From Pagrus major (Eukaryota; Chordata; Actinopteri; Spariformes; Sparidae), in contig NC_133221.1 of NCBI RefSeq assembly GCF_040436345.1, positions 17,047,165-17,111,164 on the forward strand: a DNA stretch of 64,000 nt. The letters are read 5' to 3'. This document shows, piece after piece, positions 52,301 to 64,000 of this stretch. The notes under the pieces are model-generated. The model searched no databases, was not told the DNA's origin, and saw only the letters and a program-made list of their open reading frames with translations. The translations under genes and the position numbers were made by a program. Numbering within the stretch: position 1 is the stretch's first letter; every line of letters begins with the position of its first letter.

Positions 52301-55300
52301 GCTGATGCAAAATTATAAATCATCTCAGATGAGAGCATCTGGCAAGAGTAACAAGAGTAGATTAAAGAAATTGTCTGCGTGAGATGATGTAGACATTGGA
52401 GCCAAGAGTACACACCCACAGCCCAAAGCCTGAGCCTAGAGGGATCAGGAAGGATCAATGGTCAGGAGAATAAAAGGTCTTGTTATTAGAGAAATGGGCC
52501 ATCCAGAATCCGACTGCATTAAGACAACTTAAAAAGTTGTTTTGAGTACTGCCATGTTATCTTTAAAATAGAACATTTAATAGAGCACTGCATAGTGTGT
52601 TTATTATGAATCATCCATAGAAGTCTGACAGAAGGCGGAGAGACATAAATGATCTGTATTTTAGTTTGAGTGTTGGATCAAATATGCTTCTGACTTGGTT
52701 TTAGTTTGTCTTCCAAGGAGATGCTATACATTTTTTTTTGGGAGGAAAAAAACAAACACATTCTGTCATTCATTTTCTGTTCTCAGGGGCACTGTTACCT
52801 CACTTGATATTTATTTGGTCGTTGCTTGTCTGAAATCTTATTTCACTAAACTATCAAACATTGGATCATGACACATTCCAGCAAAAATGATAAACTCTTG
52901 CCACAACATACTGTGGCTGTGCTGCCCACCTTCATTTGGATTAGGATGGCTTTGCACATGCAACATTTTTAAGTTGTTTCTGGCTGGTGAATAAATCGTG
53001 AATGGGTTTTGCCTAATCTATCCTCTTACTTGTAAACAAAGTCCGGCCTGCTTTGCCTGAACGTGTTTAGCTGAACAAGAGGCTACGAACCCCTGAAATA
53101 ACACTCAGAGGGAGTCCACTTGACATTTTGCAAGGATGTGCTGTGCCACTGCCAACCTCCCGCTCCTTTGAATTTTTACAGGAACTACAAGCGTAGGCAA
53201 GATGTGAAAACATTTGGGCTTCATTGTTACTTGCTTGAAGCAGCACAAAGATGTTTAGGTTACACTGTGAATTTTAAAATGCTCTGAAAGAAACTGTGAG
53301 CTGTGGGACTTTGTGCTCAACACAAAGCTCTCCCTCTGGATGCTGAATTCCTTTAAACTCTCTCCTCAGTGGCCTGTCGCATGCTGCCAGCTCTCAACAT
53401 GGCCAATCAGCACGTGTCATGTCCCCACATACATTAACTGAAAGGTTGCTATTCTGCCCCAACACCTTTACTCACCACAATGTACATCCTCTGTTTCCTG
53501 CTGTTCCTTTCGGTGGATTAACCACAGCAAGCTCCTTGCCAAACAGAGGGCATTATTGAACAATTTGCAGACTGAGCTGATTAGTTATTTACAGTTCAGT
53601 CCATTGTTGTTTGTGTGATGCAGCTAGTATCCATGTTAAGTTCCACTTACACAGTAAAACTCTGTGTATTTCTCAACAGATTAAGTTTTGTTGCAGTATG
53701 TGTGTCACTGTAAGGCATAATGCATTCCTGTTGGTGGAGGAGCGTGACTGCAAAGTATGTTTGACGTTTTAGTTTGCATCTTACTGTATAAAATTTGGGG
53801 CTTAGCCAAGGAAGTGGTAGTTGTTAAACAGTATCGGAGAAATCATACAGCAGGAAAAAAACAGGTTTTCTATACCAGCAGTTGAACTTGAGCTTGAACT
53901 TGTGATAGCTGACTTGTTGAGACTGATCTGCACAGATGCTTGTGTGTTGTTCTTGGCTTTTTCTTTTACTAGATTTTGTTTTCATTCTAAAATGGGTCAA
54001 CATATTGTACCTCCTGGAACCATATAGGAGGAGGGGTGTATGCCCACACCCCAACCCCATTTCTTATTGTTCCATATGTCCCAGTGATCCATTTTAAAAC
54101 TACTGAGAGACACTGATGTAATGTGAACTACTGATGTAGTTTTGTTGTGGCCCCTCTATTGTTGTTTAAAGTACATGTACTGGTATGTACTTCTGTAACT
54201 GTCATGAAAACCTGATCCTTAAAACAAACTAATTTCTCGTGTAAATGTTTCTTCAGTAAACTCACAATGCCTATGTTTGCATCCTCTTAAGAAACTGGTT
54301 TTTCACCCACCAAAAGTACTCGTAACTTAAATCCCAGTAACTACATTTCAAGGAACCAAAATGTTCCTTTAATCCACGCTGTCTGCATTTCCACCATGGT
54401 CTAAAGACCCACAAATATTAGGTAAATTAGTCTGCTGACGTATAAAGAAGAAAGCGATGGCTGGTTTACACGTCATTTTTGCCACTGACTATACAACAAC
54501 GATAAAGGCAGGCCTTCGTCATCAGTCCATCTGTCGTGTGCTCTCTGCTGTAACTCCATGTTGATGTGTTGAAGCACAAATGAACAAAAAACAGATTTGC
54601 ACCTGCAGATTTAAAAAAAAACAAAACGGTGCAATTGCGCGACCAATCAGAAATGTTCAGTGCTGCAAACCCCTCATAAAGTTACTTTTGGAAAGTACTG
54701 CCCCCTGAGCAGGGACATTTCAAGGGGTAATATAATGTCCCGAGGACTAATTTTAGACCCTAGTCCCAGTGGGTGAAATGTACTGAGTTCCTCCAAAGGT
54801 TTGTAGTCTCTGGGTAAAGTTCCTGCAGTGGAGTGCAGCAACATGGCTTATGTTGACACACTTCTGTCATACCCCAGAGAGCCTCTCTCTTCTTGTTTGT
54901 TACTGTTGTCACCTCAGGGACGACTTCTACATACTGTAAGTCTACCTGCCACTTGGGCTCCCTCTGAGCTGCCATGCAGAGATGCTTTGATCAACGATGC
55001 GCTTGCGATGTGGCCGCAACATGTTTCACATCATTGTCAACACGTTGGCGCACTCTATCTCTGCTGTCGAATGAACAACATGACATCTATTACAGACAGT
55101 CTTGGTCCACAGGGGGAGAACCCTGATTATGTTTGTTACCCTGTGTGTGTTCATTCATCAACCCCTGGGCATCATTTGCACATGACCAACATTAATGCTC
55201 CTAAACAACTGATTTCCTGTCAACATCTGGTGTACTTTTCATAAATAATGCTAACATTGCATACTAGCATGTTATAGGTGCCATTCTACATTAACATGCC

Positions 55301-58300
55301 AATGGTACAGTTACATCAAATATAACTTTGTGTTCTGGTGTAACTTTAGCACTACAGCCTCATGGGGCTTTAGACTTTTAGTTGTGTTTAGTATTTTGAT
55401 CAAAATGTTGAAGTAGTACAGAGATTGTTTTTACTAAGAGAGGTGCTTGTGTGGGACAGGAACTGTCAACACTCACATGGTTGGTTGTAATTTCCAGCTT
55501 GCTAAGGAATGTTTCTATTCGTTGCACTCAATATGCTGTGGCAGAGAGGAGTAAATGCCATGCACCCTGTATCACTCACAGGTTTTCATTGTTTGGTCAT
55601 CCTTGAAATATAAGTTGAGCATTGCACAAAGATGTGTCTGGGATGTGTCTGTCAGTTTGTTTGCTACACTTCAGTTGATACCTATTTACCTCCCCCGTGG
55701 AGGTTATGTTGTCACCCATGTCTGATTTTTTTTAAACTTTGGTGGAGGATGGTTCTCAGCCCAGAATAGACTACATTAACCTTTTGGTGCGGATAAAGGG
55801 ACAGATCCAAGAATTTTTATAACTTTCTTTAACATTGCGAGGTGGACATTTTTCAACATTTTCATTAATTTATCAGGGAATAATGTATGGATCTCGATGA
55901 AAAAGGATGTATTTAGTTGGCTGGTATCTATGAGTGATTACAATTTGATGTAGATCCTGAATTTGGTGAGCTTAAATTATGGTTAAGCAGCTTTGGGTGG
56001 TTTAAAAGGTTAGAGTGACACAGGGCTATCTTCTCATGTTATGTATGTGATGATATAAGCGATTCACTTCAGTCTTTGGGGTGAAATGTTGAGAGTTTTG
56101 CCAGACAACAGATTGCTGAGTGAATATAGGTTTAGCCTAAATTTGTCAGTAGATTTAATGTAATGTCAGACTTTACAGACAGTAGGGGGGCTAGTTGTCA
56201 CTGGTATTAACCCTTCTCTCTCCGACTCCCCCCTAATCCTTCCTAGTTCATCACTGTCACCCATTTTGCTCTTTGTTGGAATAAAGTGGTAATCTTCAGA
56301 CTCCATCTGTCTCTCTTGGCCTTGGCCAAATGGGGAATGGTTTTGGCTATTTGCATTTGTAGCATTATGCAGTTTTGTTTAATTTTTGCTGTTTATCTGC
56401 ACAAAACAAAACACAAAAAATCTATGAGGCACAATGTTGCTCATCAGTAGTACTAGACAGAACATGACGGTGTGTTTACAAGATTGCACATTTCCTCAAG
56501 TAAATGAAATAACACGTATCCCCTCTTTAGACCCTGTTCTCAAACTTTTCTGTCTTTCCTGCAGATCTGTGTACTCCTGTTTACATGCCTCTACATAGTG
56601 TCCTACCTCATACTTACCCACTTCAAGAAGACTGCGGAGTTTGTCACAGGTGAGCTTTTAAATCACTCTCAGACTGCTCTGTGAGAAAGAATTGTATCAA
56701 AGCCTTATGGGGAAATGCCGGGAGGGGAATTGGTAGTGTTGACATGCATACTGAGTACATCTATGTTATTTTTTCCCACAGAGAATGTAGGCCACATTTT
56801 TTTAAGAAAGCACAGGTGTTGCTAAGACACTACCTTTTTTTGTTTTGAATAAAAAGTCAAGTCAGCAACAGAGTCATGTTTTAGTTTTACTTGAAGTTTC
56901 ATTGCAAAGCTAGATGACTTTAAGTCAAACAACAAATTTAAGATTGTCTATTTCACAAACTAACTCATTTTGTGATCACTGTGTTCGTAATTTTTTATCG
57001 CAAAAAACATTCTGCATCGCATGCATCTGCAAATTTATGTGCAGGTATTTTTAGATTTGAATAATAGTCATTTTCTGTGTTTGCTTACATGTACAGTAAA
57101 TATAGACTTAAGTTTACACAGTGCCAGGATTGCAGGTTTCAATCCAAGGCTCCGGACCTTGGCTGGCGCAATCCAGAGGTGCAGAGAGTGTGTTATGTAA
57201 CATGCGACCACCTCCCCAAGCAGTATCCCTGTAGATCAGGAGGGGGAGAGGTGGTGAAGAATGTTGCTACAAGATAAACAGGGTTGTAGCTTAAAGTTTT
57301 GATGAAAATATGTTAATGGAGATCTTTTTTTCAACAGACATGTACTGTACAACCAACAACATGAAACTGGCTTAATTTGCCAATACTCTGAACTACAAGC
57401 TTTTGTTTTTGAGAGTCGTAGAATGTAGAAAAAATATGCCTTGGTCAATTGATAAACACCCATTTGCGTAAGGGAAACATGCCTCAGCGTGTTCCCTATT
57501 TTTAAAACTAAAAAATGTTTAAAGTTCTGCATTGTGACTGAGCTGGCAGTTGCATAATAAATCCAATAAATGGCTACTATTGAAAGCAGATGTAGGATGT
57601 CCGACTAGCCAGGTCTCGCTGCTCCGCTGTGGCTGCGTTCGGGTGGAACCTGGTAGATAGCCAGCACTATTTTTTCTTTTTTTGGAGGGGGGGTGGGGGG
57701 GTAACCTGCTGCACATTAGTCCACTGTCATAAACTTTGTTTGTGTAGCAACAACAGCAGAACAGTTGTGCCCTGAAGCTATATGACGATTGAGCAATACC
57801 ACTCGACGGAGTTGTTTTTGTCATTTAGGAGCAGAGAACTGGTTTTTGCTCCTCAGGCTTTACCTCATTATTGAACAGCCATTCCAACATTTGCATAGGA
57901 AAAGTGACAGTACCGTGTACAGTGTTGCGAAAAGAACCGTGCAGCAATTCATGTAGTTCTTGAGATCTATAACATGATATGATACTTTTACAGAATGTTT
58001 TTGGCATGCAGTAACATTTACAGAAGGGTGTCTTTTGTATACACCCCTTGCTTTATCCTACTCATATGTAGTTCAGTTTCTAATAGAGCCTTGTTTTTGC
58101 TTGAACAGAATGTTCCTAACATGCTCACCCCCAACCCACTCCTCACTCTGAGGCCAGGAAGAGTTTTTTTTTTTTTTCATCCTCGTATGGATTTCTTCTA
58201 TCACACCTTTCTCCTGTATATCTGTATGTATACAGTGTACACACACTGTCCAAGACAGCTTTTATAACACCAGCAACATAGACCTGCTATCTAAATTTCA

Positions 58301-61300
58301 ACATTCTGTCTGATTGCACTTAGAATGACCTGTTCAAGTTATAGAAAATAAGTCTGTTATGTCTGTGGAGACTTACTCTGGTTTAAATGTGGATATTAAA
58401 CCAAATAGAAGTCTGAAGCATTTTCGTAATAGATGTAATCCTACTTGTTTGTGTGATCTGTTTCAGATGATATTGAGGATGCCACTGTCAACAAAATTGC
58501 GTAAGTGCAAACCTCTAATGATTAACTGACCCACGGCAATCTGTTCTCACTCACTCTGATTAGTGTCAGTGTGAATGGTTGAGCACATACCTTCAGTCAA
58601 CGTGACATGTGTAGTGGCCTGAGGCCAGCTGGCTGTAGATTTATTTCCCTCTCCCAAGCATGCCTGTGTGGTTATGTAGTTGTTGGTTGGGATGTCACTC
58701 TGGTCTTTGTCCCTACACGCTGGCACTGTAGTTCCTTATCCTGGGCCGCCCTAGCCTTTCACTTAGGCTGTGCTAAACATAAACACACATGTGACTTCAC
58801 TGATGGCTTCTCTCTCCTCCTCACAGGCTGTGGTTGTGTACGTTCACACTGTCTGTTGCAGTGTGTGCTGTGCTCCTCCTCCCAATCTCCATTCTGTCCA
58901 ACGAGGTGCTGCTCACCTTCCCACAGAGCTACTACATGCAGTGGCTCAATGGATCTCTTATCCACGGTACATCTTATTGTTTTTCTTAAATCAATTATTT
59001 TTGAAAAGGGACAGTGTACATTAATCAACACTCGAACAAGTGCAAACGCACCAAAGTAAGCTGAACGGCTAGTTTTCTTCTTCACCTGATGTTAATAGGC
59101 ATCCTAGAAAACATGTACAACAGTTAAAAAACATACTACATTCTGTAAAAAATACAGTAATACGGTAAAAAATCCATTATCAGATGATAAAGGTGGATAA
59201 AAACAGCATCAGTTTTCACATTTTTGGGTTTCAATAAAACATTTCTTCTTTCTTACATTGGAATTTTTGATTAGTGTTATGTCATTTCTTGGAGTATCTT
59301 CAAATGCCTCATATCCATGAAATCTGTACAACCTAAGCTAAAAGGTTATGCGAGTCAAAAACAATAATAAATGATAAAAGTATTTTAATTATGTCATACA
59401 CTTAAAAAAATATTTTAAAAAAAATTAACTGTAGAAATGACATGATCATGCACACATAACGTGATTGGGAAGAAGAGGAAGGTCTTAGCTTCCTTCTGCA
59501 AAAGGAAAGAATGCTCTAGCTACTATGATTTTTACTTTGGACTGATTTAAACAGGATCATGCAAACAACAATCTCGCCAGAAGGTTTGTTTTTATAGGGT
59601 TAAATGAATGATACGATGGAGCCTTGTTGGTAGTGGCACTGAATTCCATTGCTGTGATGCTCTGAAGGCTGAAAGCAGTTTTTCTGAAGACACTAGCTTC
59701 ACCTCTAGTAGCTCTGTTAGCAGTAGAGTTGAAGTTGATGAAACCAGGGGGATGAGCTAAGCCAGGCATAATCTTTTAATCGAAACTGATTTTGTTTTGT
59801 ATTTGATGAGGTTTACCAGTCAACAACACCAAACAGTTAAAACCTGTCAAACAACAGCAGTAATCAGTTTAAAACTGGATCAGTTTTAATTAGGATCACT
59901 GGTACTAACCCTTTAAATCAATACACTACAGGCCTGTGTCCAAACTGATCATTATTATGGATCGTGGCTGTGACCTTGCTGTGAATGTCTTTTTTTTTTT
60001 TTTTTTTTAAATAGTCCAACTGTTTACCGACTGCTGCTGTTGACATCAGTCGATTCCTTTACTCTATTGAACAAGAATGTTTTTAAATTGATAAACTAAG
60101 ATGTAAAGTAAATAGTTTTGAAGCCCAGAAATGAACCAGGCCTGTAATGTTGTTTCACGTGAGAAAGTCTTTATGATAATCTCAGCTTTTCACAGTTAAA
60201 TTCCTTTCCTGGTTGTTGCACATTCTTGTTTATCAGCACGTTTGGCAGGACTATACCTCACAGTGGTTGACAGTGGTACTGCCTAAATGCTTTACTGCAG
60301 TTTAACACTAATGAGTGTTTACACTGAAAACTAACATGGAACATCTCTCGTCCTCTCTTGTCAGGGTTGTGGAACCTAGTTTTCCTTTTCTCCAATTTAT
60401 CCCTGGTCTTCCTCATGCCCTTTGCCTACTTCTTCACGGAGTCAGAGGGGTTTGCAGGGTCAAAAAAGGTACCAGTTTTGTCATTCCCTTACAAAATGGT
60501 AACTCAGGACTTTAAAACCATTTTCAAAAGACTTAACTGGAAATTGACAACATCTGTTTGTTTGTGTAGGGGGTTATGGCACGTGTGTACGAAGCAGTGG
60601 TGCTGCTGTTGCTGCTGGCTCTGCTTGTCCTGGGCATTGTGTGGGTGGCATCAGCCTTCCTCCACGACAACATAGCTAGGAAGAGTCTCTACGGTGAGTC
60701 ACATGCATAATAGATCCCCCAGTGACAACTGGTTTCACAGTTATTAATATAGTTGCTCAAACTCTCCTCTTTTGAATTTCAGATCTATGGGAGTACTACC
60801 TTCCCTACCTGTACTCGGGCATCTCTCTGTTTGGAGTGCTGCTGCTTTTGTGTGAGTGTATTTCAATCATTATGACATGAGCAGCTATAAAATTGTGGCG
60901 TGTGACACTAGCACATCATGACCCGGTGTTTCTGTCCGCAGTGTGCACTCCCTTTGGGTTGTCCCGAATGTTCAGTGTAACTGGCAGCCTGTTGGTCAAA
61001 CCACGGGTGAGTAACAGACCAAAAGACCAGAGTAAAACACTTCGCAGACAGTAGCCTTTGAATGAATAGTTGTGGCTTGTGACTGTGAAGTATATTTTTC
61101 TGAATTGATTGATGCCTCTCATCCCTCTCAGCTGTTGGAAGATGTAGAAGACACTTTGAGCTGCACCACGTTTGAGGAAGACTCGCTCTCCAGGAAGCTG
61201 AACTGTGAGTGCATCACCATAAACACACTCCTTTGCCATTTCTGATGATTCAATTTAAAGCTGACCCTTTGTCTCTATCATGTGTTGTCATCTAATTGAA

Positions 61301-62765
61301 GCTGGCAGTACATCATGCTGGGTCAAGCTGAACATGGAGGCGATGAGAAAAGAGTACCAAACAGTTCAGAGCAAGCGCATTGCCCTTGGTAAGATTGATT
61401 GAACTGGTTGCTCTGGCTGGCTCTCTCTCACTCAGTGTTATTACATTGTATAGTCATTCGTTGATGCACACTCATTTATTGTTGTTGCTTTTCTCTTCTT
61501 GTTTTCCTCACAGAGATGCGTAGGAAAGCGTCCCCATGGCAGCGAAACTTGGGCTATCCCCTGGCTATGCTTATGCTCCTCGCACTGACGGTACTTGCTG
61601 TTCTATTAATATATTCTCACAGGCTGCTTTGACTCTGATTTATTAACACGGATGGTTGTTTAAATTGTTGTATAATTACTCTCCTCAGATGATGTGTGTG
61701 CTGATGGTCTGTTTCAATGTGTTGGAGTTGCTGCTGGATGAAACGGCTATGCCCAGAGGAATGGAGGTGAGGATTTTAGCTAGAAAAAACCTCATGCTCC
61801 GTGTGCCACAGCCAGTCATCTGTGTTCACTGATGATTGTTATTTTTGTGTGTGTGTTAGGACCCTCACCTGGGGATGGCCTCCTTCTCCATGTTTGGCTC
61901 ACTAGGCGCTGCAGTTCAAGTAGTCCTTATCCTGTATCCTTTTTTAGCCAGTTCACCCGTGAATGTGTGTGTGTACACAGAGGTAACTTGTCACATCCAT
62001 TTGGCTGTGACTCACCCACCTACAGACTTATTGATATTTTGACCAGGGTGTGATGTTGACTCACATTGTTGCACTTATGTATTACAGAATTGCTTTGTGG
62101 TGTTATCTACCATCTCTGTGAGTATATTAGTCTTCTCTCCAGCGTTGTCCTTAAAATGAATTTTTCAGCTATCTGATGGTGTCCTCGGTGGTGGGCTTCT
62201 ATAGTTCCCCTCTCTTCACTGGCCTCATGCCTCGTGCACAGGACACCAATCTCACACAGGTATCTGACAGCCAACATGTATACCTCACAGTGGGGCACAG
62301 CCAGAAGCTATTGATGTTCTGTTTACTCCCTATTAAGGTTGCAACTGATTATTTTTGTCATTGATTAATCTGCAGATTGTTTTGAAGATTCAATGTGTAG
62401 TCTATAAAATGTAAAGTAAATGTAAAAAATGCCCATCACAATTTCTCCGACTCTGAATTGCTGCTTTAGTCCAACCAACAGTCCAAAACCCAAAGACTCT
62501 TCATTTACTTTCATAAATGACAAAGAAGAGCTGCAAATCCTCACATTTAAGAAGCTGGTTCTAGCATATGTTGACCTTTTTTGCTTGAAAATGACTGAAA
62601 AGATAAATCGATTATGTAAAAAGTTTCTTTTGATTGAAAAAATTACTAAATGCACCTCTACTCCCTCTAGTAACCTCCACATTTCTGTTTCATTTCAGAT
62701 TATTGCAAACTGCGTGTCACTGCTCATCCTGAGCTCAGCACTGCCAGTCTTTTCACGCACACTTG
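49384..62765 (+). CDS. lmbr1l: Limb region 1 like protein (LMBR1L/LIMR), 3' end missing
   Basis: Fifteen exons join in phase to 410 codons: 49384-49446, 56565-56649, 58467-58500, 58827-58966, 60365-60468, 60570-60693, 60783-60851, 60942-61006, 61132-61204, 61302-61388, 61514-61590, 61689-61766, 61860-61933, 62169-62259 and 62699-62765. Human LMBR1L has 489 residues, so about 80 C-terminal residues lie beyond the window. The start METDDVSVREQLFHNRVRET precedes a first membrane segment. Conserved blocks include QWLNGSLIHGLWNLVFLFSN, FAYFFTESEGFAGS, WEYYLPYLYS, WQRNLGYPLAM, YLMVSSVVGFYSSPLF and SALPVFSRTLG. LMBR1L is a nine-pass plasma membrane/ER protein, described as a lipocalin-1 receptor and as a brake on Wnt/beta-catenin signalling in lymphocytes. 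Intron 1 is 7.1 kb. Confidence 0.94.
49447..56564 (+). other. lmbr1l: lmbr1l intron 1
   Basis: Seven kilobases without a supported gene. It contains a probable repeat with near-inverted ends (ttttcacccaccaaaagtac at about 54300 and cccagtgggtgaaatgtac at about 54764) and the second copy of the CCTCCGCCAAGG-type repeat. The frame 54828-55244 next to it shows no domain. Confidence 0.6.
55687..55997 (+). repeat. Dispersed teleost repeat, copy 2 (CCTCCGCCAAGG type)
   Basis: Aligns in order with the reverse complement of 3708-4106, sharing GATAAAGGGACAGATCCA, CTTTCTTTAACATTGCGAG, TACAATTTGATGT and GGTGAGCTTAAAT. The 3' end is truncated compared with copy 1. Confidence 0.8.
56650..58466 (+). other. 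lmbr1l: lmbr1l intron 2
   Basis: Non-coding. About 57550-57970 is somewhat GC-richer with CpGs and may be a repeat relic; I could not name it. Confidence 0.5.
58967..60364 (+). other. lmbr1l: lmbr1l intron 4
   Basis: AT-rich intron with a poly-T tract at about 59991-60008. I see no gene or intact element. Confidence 0.6.
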
Positions 62766-64000
62766 GTAAGGACAACATGAAGTCATATATATATAAAAAA
62801 AAAAAATTCAGAGGAAGAGAAATGGATTCAGAGAAACAGATTTTATTCTGTGCTGTGATTTGCATCATTGTCCCACAATGCAATGCACAAATGAAAGTAG
62901 AAAACCATTTATAGCTGTTAAGATTATAAGACTGAATGGCAATGAGACAGTTCAAAGACAATCATGGAAAAAAGAACAAATATTTAAATCAACTTTAATA
63001 CATTATTTAACTAATACACAGGTATACAGTAAAAAAGCTTATACACTGGTTTCTCATTTATGGTACAACGTACACAACGTAACACAAAAAAATGCAGGAA
63101 TGCAAGTGCAGGATAACGGTAAACAATTGTAGGATGTTACTGTGTAGTGAGTTGGTATGGTAGTATTAAGTGTACAGGATGGGTGCCATAAACCCAAAGT
63201 GACAGAGTGCAGTGCAGTATTAGTCTGTATACCATTCAGTAAAGTAAAAAAAATTTAATGTAGTAACGGAAATCAGTGTAATACAATAATATTAGTAATA
63301 CAATAAGAACATTAATAATAATGTAATAATAGTATTGCAATGCAATATTTAAAATGGCAATGAAGTTTTCATGGACATAGTAATGCAGTATAGTAGCACA
63401 ACATTGCCGTACAAATATGAATTTATTTAGTATAATGTATAATGCCATATATTAAATAACAATTGCCGTGGATTATTAAGCAATTAAATCTGTGAAAAAA
63501 CTGTCAGCCCTTTCTCTTGGAAGCTACATAGATTTCTTCTATGGGAACTGCAAAATATTTCACTTTGGTCTGGTATGTAACACATAATGTGTGCTATATA
63601 CCCTTTTCACGGCACACATTTTAACTTGTCAAAGCAAGAAAAAGCACATGTTCAATTTACAACATTGCTGATTGCTGCATTCTGGTAAAGTGAGCTAGTT
63701 CCAGGGCTCTGGCATTGTGCATGTTCTCTCACTGATCGGGCTTACTGGGACACTTCATAGAATGGAGCCATCTTTAAGGTAATTGGTCACACCTGTGCTT
63801 TTCCTGCTCTGACATGTCAAAAAAATCTGCCATGAAAAGGTCTATTAGTATGGAACTAGGACACAGGCCCTAGTATGTAATGTGAAGAGGTGATGAATCA
63901 ACATTTTGCTTGTAGTTTTAATAATCCCCACAAGAGGGCGATTGTACACTGTGAATGCTGCAGGTGAGTCCGGGCTTGGGCCATTCATTCACAAGTAAAA
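62766..64000 (+). other. lmbr1l: lmbr1l intron 15, open at the right edge
   Basis: Follows the donor CTTG|GTAAGG. I searched the rest of the window for the conserved C-terminal LMBR1L exons and found none. The DNA is AT-rich with low-complexity segments (about 63230-63480). Confidence 0.6.

Noticed and set aside
54828-55244. 138-codon plus frame in lmbr1l intron 1
   Set aside because: Possible transposon remnant, but no transposase motif is recognisable and it lies inside an intron.
62429-62914. 161-codon plus frame across an lmbr1l exon
   Set aside because: Only 62699-62765 is exon. The rest is intron read through, and the splice sites on both sides are clear.

Overview
This is a nuclear genomic window from a ray-finned fish, most likely a percomorph (spiny-rayed) teleost. 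The genes are intron-containing with GT/AG splice sites. Their products look like vertebrate Arf3, Wnt10b, Wnt1, Ikzf4 (Eos), Dnajc22 and Lmbr1l. The intergenic DNA carries teleost-style dispersed repeats and short TTAA-flanked MITEs. Species-level assignment is inference; I ran no search. I see no prokaryotic genes, phage, CRISPR, tRNA or rRNA genes.

Layout. 1-4.7 kb is repeat-rich: a 1.9 kb terminal-inverted-repeat element with a nested MITE, a GC-rich patch, and relics of two other repeat families. arf3 lies on the minus strand (coding 6924-7979) with a probable 5' non-coding exon and TCTCGCGA promoter near 9.1 kb. wnt10b is on the minus strand (12675-14848; four coding exons, including a short signal-peptide exon at 14775-14848). 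wnt1 is on the plus strand (18137-21505) with a 3' UTR to about 23.1 kb. The two Wnt genes are divergent, with about 3.3 kb between start codons. From 23.1 to 39.4 kb I find no gene. That stretch holds homeodomain/Sox-site-rich candidate enhancers (24.5-24.8 kb and 26.95-27.3 kb), MITEs and microsatellites. ikzf4 is on the minus strand (39430-42911, possibly with further 5' exons). dnajc22 is on the minus strand (45583-47124). lmbr1l is on the plus strand (49384 to beyond the window; 15 coding exons seen, last one or more missing).

Functional reading. The block arf3(-) wnt10b(-) wnt1(+) is the conserved vertebrate arrangement, and the flanking DNA is where midbrain-hindbrain and dorsal neural tube enhancers would be expected. 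dnajc22 and lmbr1l are head to head and may share a promoter region around 48-49.5 kb. I did not find a new multi-gene system. The points most worth checking are the candidate Wnt enhancers, a fully open 87-base intron in dnajc22, a spliced upstream ORF in dnajc22, changed residues in the Ikzf4 C-terminal finger pair, a SINE-like insertion beside an ikzf4 splice donor, and a signal-peptide-only ORF between the two Wnt genes. Coordinates of coding exons were read by hand from splice signals and reading-frame phase.
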